A stretch of DNA of 64,000 nt. It comes from Lactobacillus sp. (lineage in GTDB: Bacteria; Bacillota; Bacilli; Lactobacillales; Lactobacillaceae). Positions 63,320 to 64,000 of the stretch are shown here, piece after piece; the stretch's first letter is position 1; the number at the start of each line of letters is the position of its first letter. The notes under the pieces are model-generated. The model saw only the letters and a program-made list of their open reading frames with translations. It was not told where the DNA came from and did no database searches. Made by a program: the position numbers and the translations under genes. Where the stretch lies: positions 1 to 64,000 of the forward strand of contig JALCQM010000006.1 in assembly GCA_022651245.1 (NCBI GenBank). Reading direction: 5' to 3'.

Positions 63320-63872
63320 CGTCGGCGAGCCGCGCATGCCCAACGCGGGGGCGTTTAAGGCGGCCTGGATTGCTTCGTCGAATTACGCAAGCCAACGGGG
63401 TTGCGTATAAGTCAATCCCGGTCACGTCGCATACTGCGACGCACCCAGGCTGCCTTAGTCACATGCCTAAAAACGTGCGGCTTTGCTCTGGTTTTTCTCC
63501 TCGAGCTACGTGGCGCATGGGGGCGCGTTCTAACCGGGCTCGGCGGCGTGCGACTGTCGCCACCCACCACCAAGCCCTGTTAGCCCGTCCCCCATACCCG
63601 CGCCACTTCGCTCTGGTTTTTCTCCTCGAGCTCCGCAAAGCAACGCGATTGCGTATAAGTCGTCCCGGTCACGCTTTGGCTGCGCCAAAACGCACCCAGG
63701 CCGCCTTATACACATCGCTAAGGGCGCTTTGCTCCGCTCTGGTTTTTTCTCCTCGAGCTCCGCATGCCAACGCAATTGCGTGTAAGTCATCCCGGCCGCT
63801 GCACGGCTTCGCCGCACAACGACCAGGCTGCCTTACACACATTGCTAAACCCGGCTTGCTCCGCTCTGGTTT
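63320..63872 (-). repeat. Hairpin repeat cluster D (four units and a part)
   Basis: Inverted orientation relative to clusters A-C, the same direction as glyS. Units at about 63749-63872, 63622-63748, 63497-63621 and 63373-63496, plus a fragment at 63320-63372. The unit 63497-63621 has different arms (GGGGG/CCCCC, CTAAC/GTTAG, GGGCT/AGCCC), the others GTGTGTAAG or GTGTATAAG type. Cluster begins at the glyS stop codon. Long frames read across this stretch on either strand are artefacts of the repeats. Confidence 0.85.
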
Positions 63873-64000
63873 ACTTGACAATGACTTGTGCGACGTCGCC
63901 GAATTGGTGGATCAAGGTGGCGAGAGCGGTTAGTTCACGTAGGCGATTGGTGCGCACGTTGGCGTCTTCGGCCATAATCATGGTTTCCGTAAAGTAATCG
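63871..64000 (-). CDS. glyS: Glycyl-tRNA synthetase beta subunit, C-terminal end
   Basis: The last 42 codons of a gene that continues beyond the window. The reading DYFTETMIMAEDANVRTNRL followed by RELTALATLI and QFGDVAQVIVK matches the C-terminal end of GlyS. Order glyS-dnaG-rpoD is usual in lactobacilli. The TAA stop (63871-63873) merges with the first base pairs of the repeat cluster. Confidence 0.85.
   Translation of the reverse strand, partial: DYFTETMIMAEDANVRTNRLRELTALATLIHQFGDVAQVIVK

Noticed and set aside
63295-63933. 212 aa ORF on the + strand
   Set aside because: It runs through the hairpin repeats and the end of glyS on the opposite strand; its composition is explained by the repeats.

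Overview
This 64 kb window is chromosomal DNA of a GC-rich low-G+C-phylum Gram-positive, most likely a member of the Lactobacillaceae (Lacticaseibacillus-like). The reasons are the gene content and order (nth-dnaD-asnS-aspartate aminotransferase-ypmB-dinG, addAB, a mevalonate pathway, glyS-dnaG-rpoD, trmK-nif3), a T-box-controlled short-form HisG/HisZ operon, SD sequences of the AAAGGAGG type and a cre site. No rRNA, tRNA, IS element or CRISPR array was seen. A Firmicutes-type dif site at 33803-33830 shows that the window spans the replication terminus: genes from 18.5 to 33.5 kb are on the + strand and most genes from 34 to 48.7 kb are on the - strand, so both sets point at dif.

Left accessory part (1-10.2 kb). 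A long structured leader precedes an operon of small proteins (DUF1659-like, DUF2922-like, two YvrJ-like membrane peptides) built around a GH25 lysozyme. Then come an AT-richer two-gene ATPase plus TOPRIM-like pair (anti-phage candidate), a ComX-like sigma factor, an unknown gene, an Mga-like regulator and a DUF805 membrane protein. From 7.4 to 10.15 kb lies the most unusual element of the window: four complete and three broken tandem copies of a ~560-590 bp module. Each complete module carries a ~73 aa hydrophobic/basic peptide gene on the - strand and a convergent ~130 nt antisense RNA with its own promoter and terminator. I interpret it as an array of type I toxin-antitoxin modules that fold back 5' to 3' like hok.

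Middle part (10.2-33.6 kb). Aldo/keto reductase, a class II UvrA, two paralogous secreted LysM-3D cell-wall proteins that seem to lack a usual start codon, the NFACT/RqcH protein, DegV, ADP-ribose pyrophosphatase, then a T-box-led histidine operon hisZGDBHAFI-C and a Cof-type phosphatase. hisE is absent, and a cluster of palindromic repeats sits in its expected place. A CcpA-controlled aldA is interrupted by an in-frame stop, and a PadR operon follows.

Right part (33.9-64 kb). dCMP deaminase, nth, dnaD, asnS, aminotransferase, ypmB, dinG, addA and addB; mevalonate kinase, mevalonate diphosphate decarboxylase and type 2 IPP isomerase (phosphomevalonate kinase is not in the cluster); aspartate ammonia-lyase, an RsmF-type rRNA methyltransferase, a MacB-like membrane protein, a methyltransferase, a SufT-like protein, a tautomerase, a C69 dipeptidase, nif3, trmK, rpoD, dnaG and the 3' end of glyS. 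A ~115-125 bp hairpin repeat family occurs in four clusters (14.0, 23.5, 26.9 and 63.3 kb), mostly right after stop codons inside operons, with compensatory changes in its arms.
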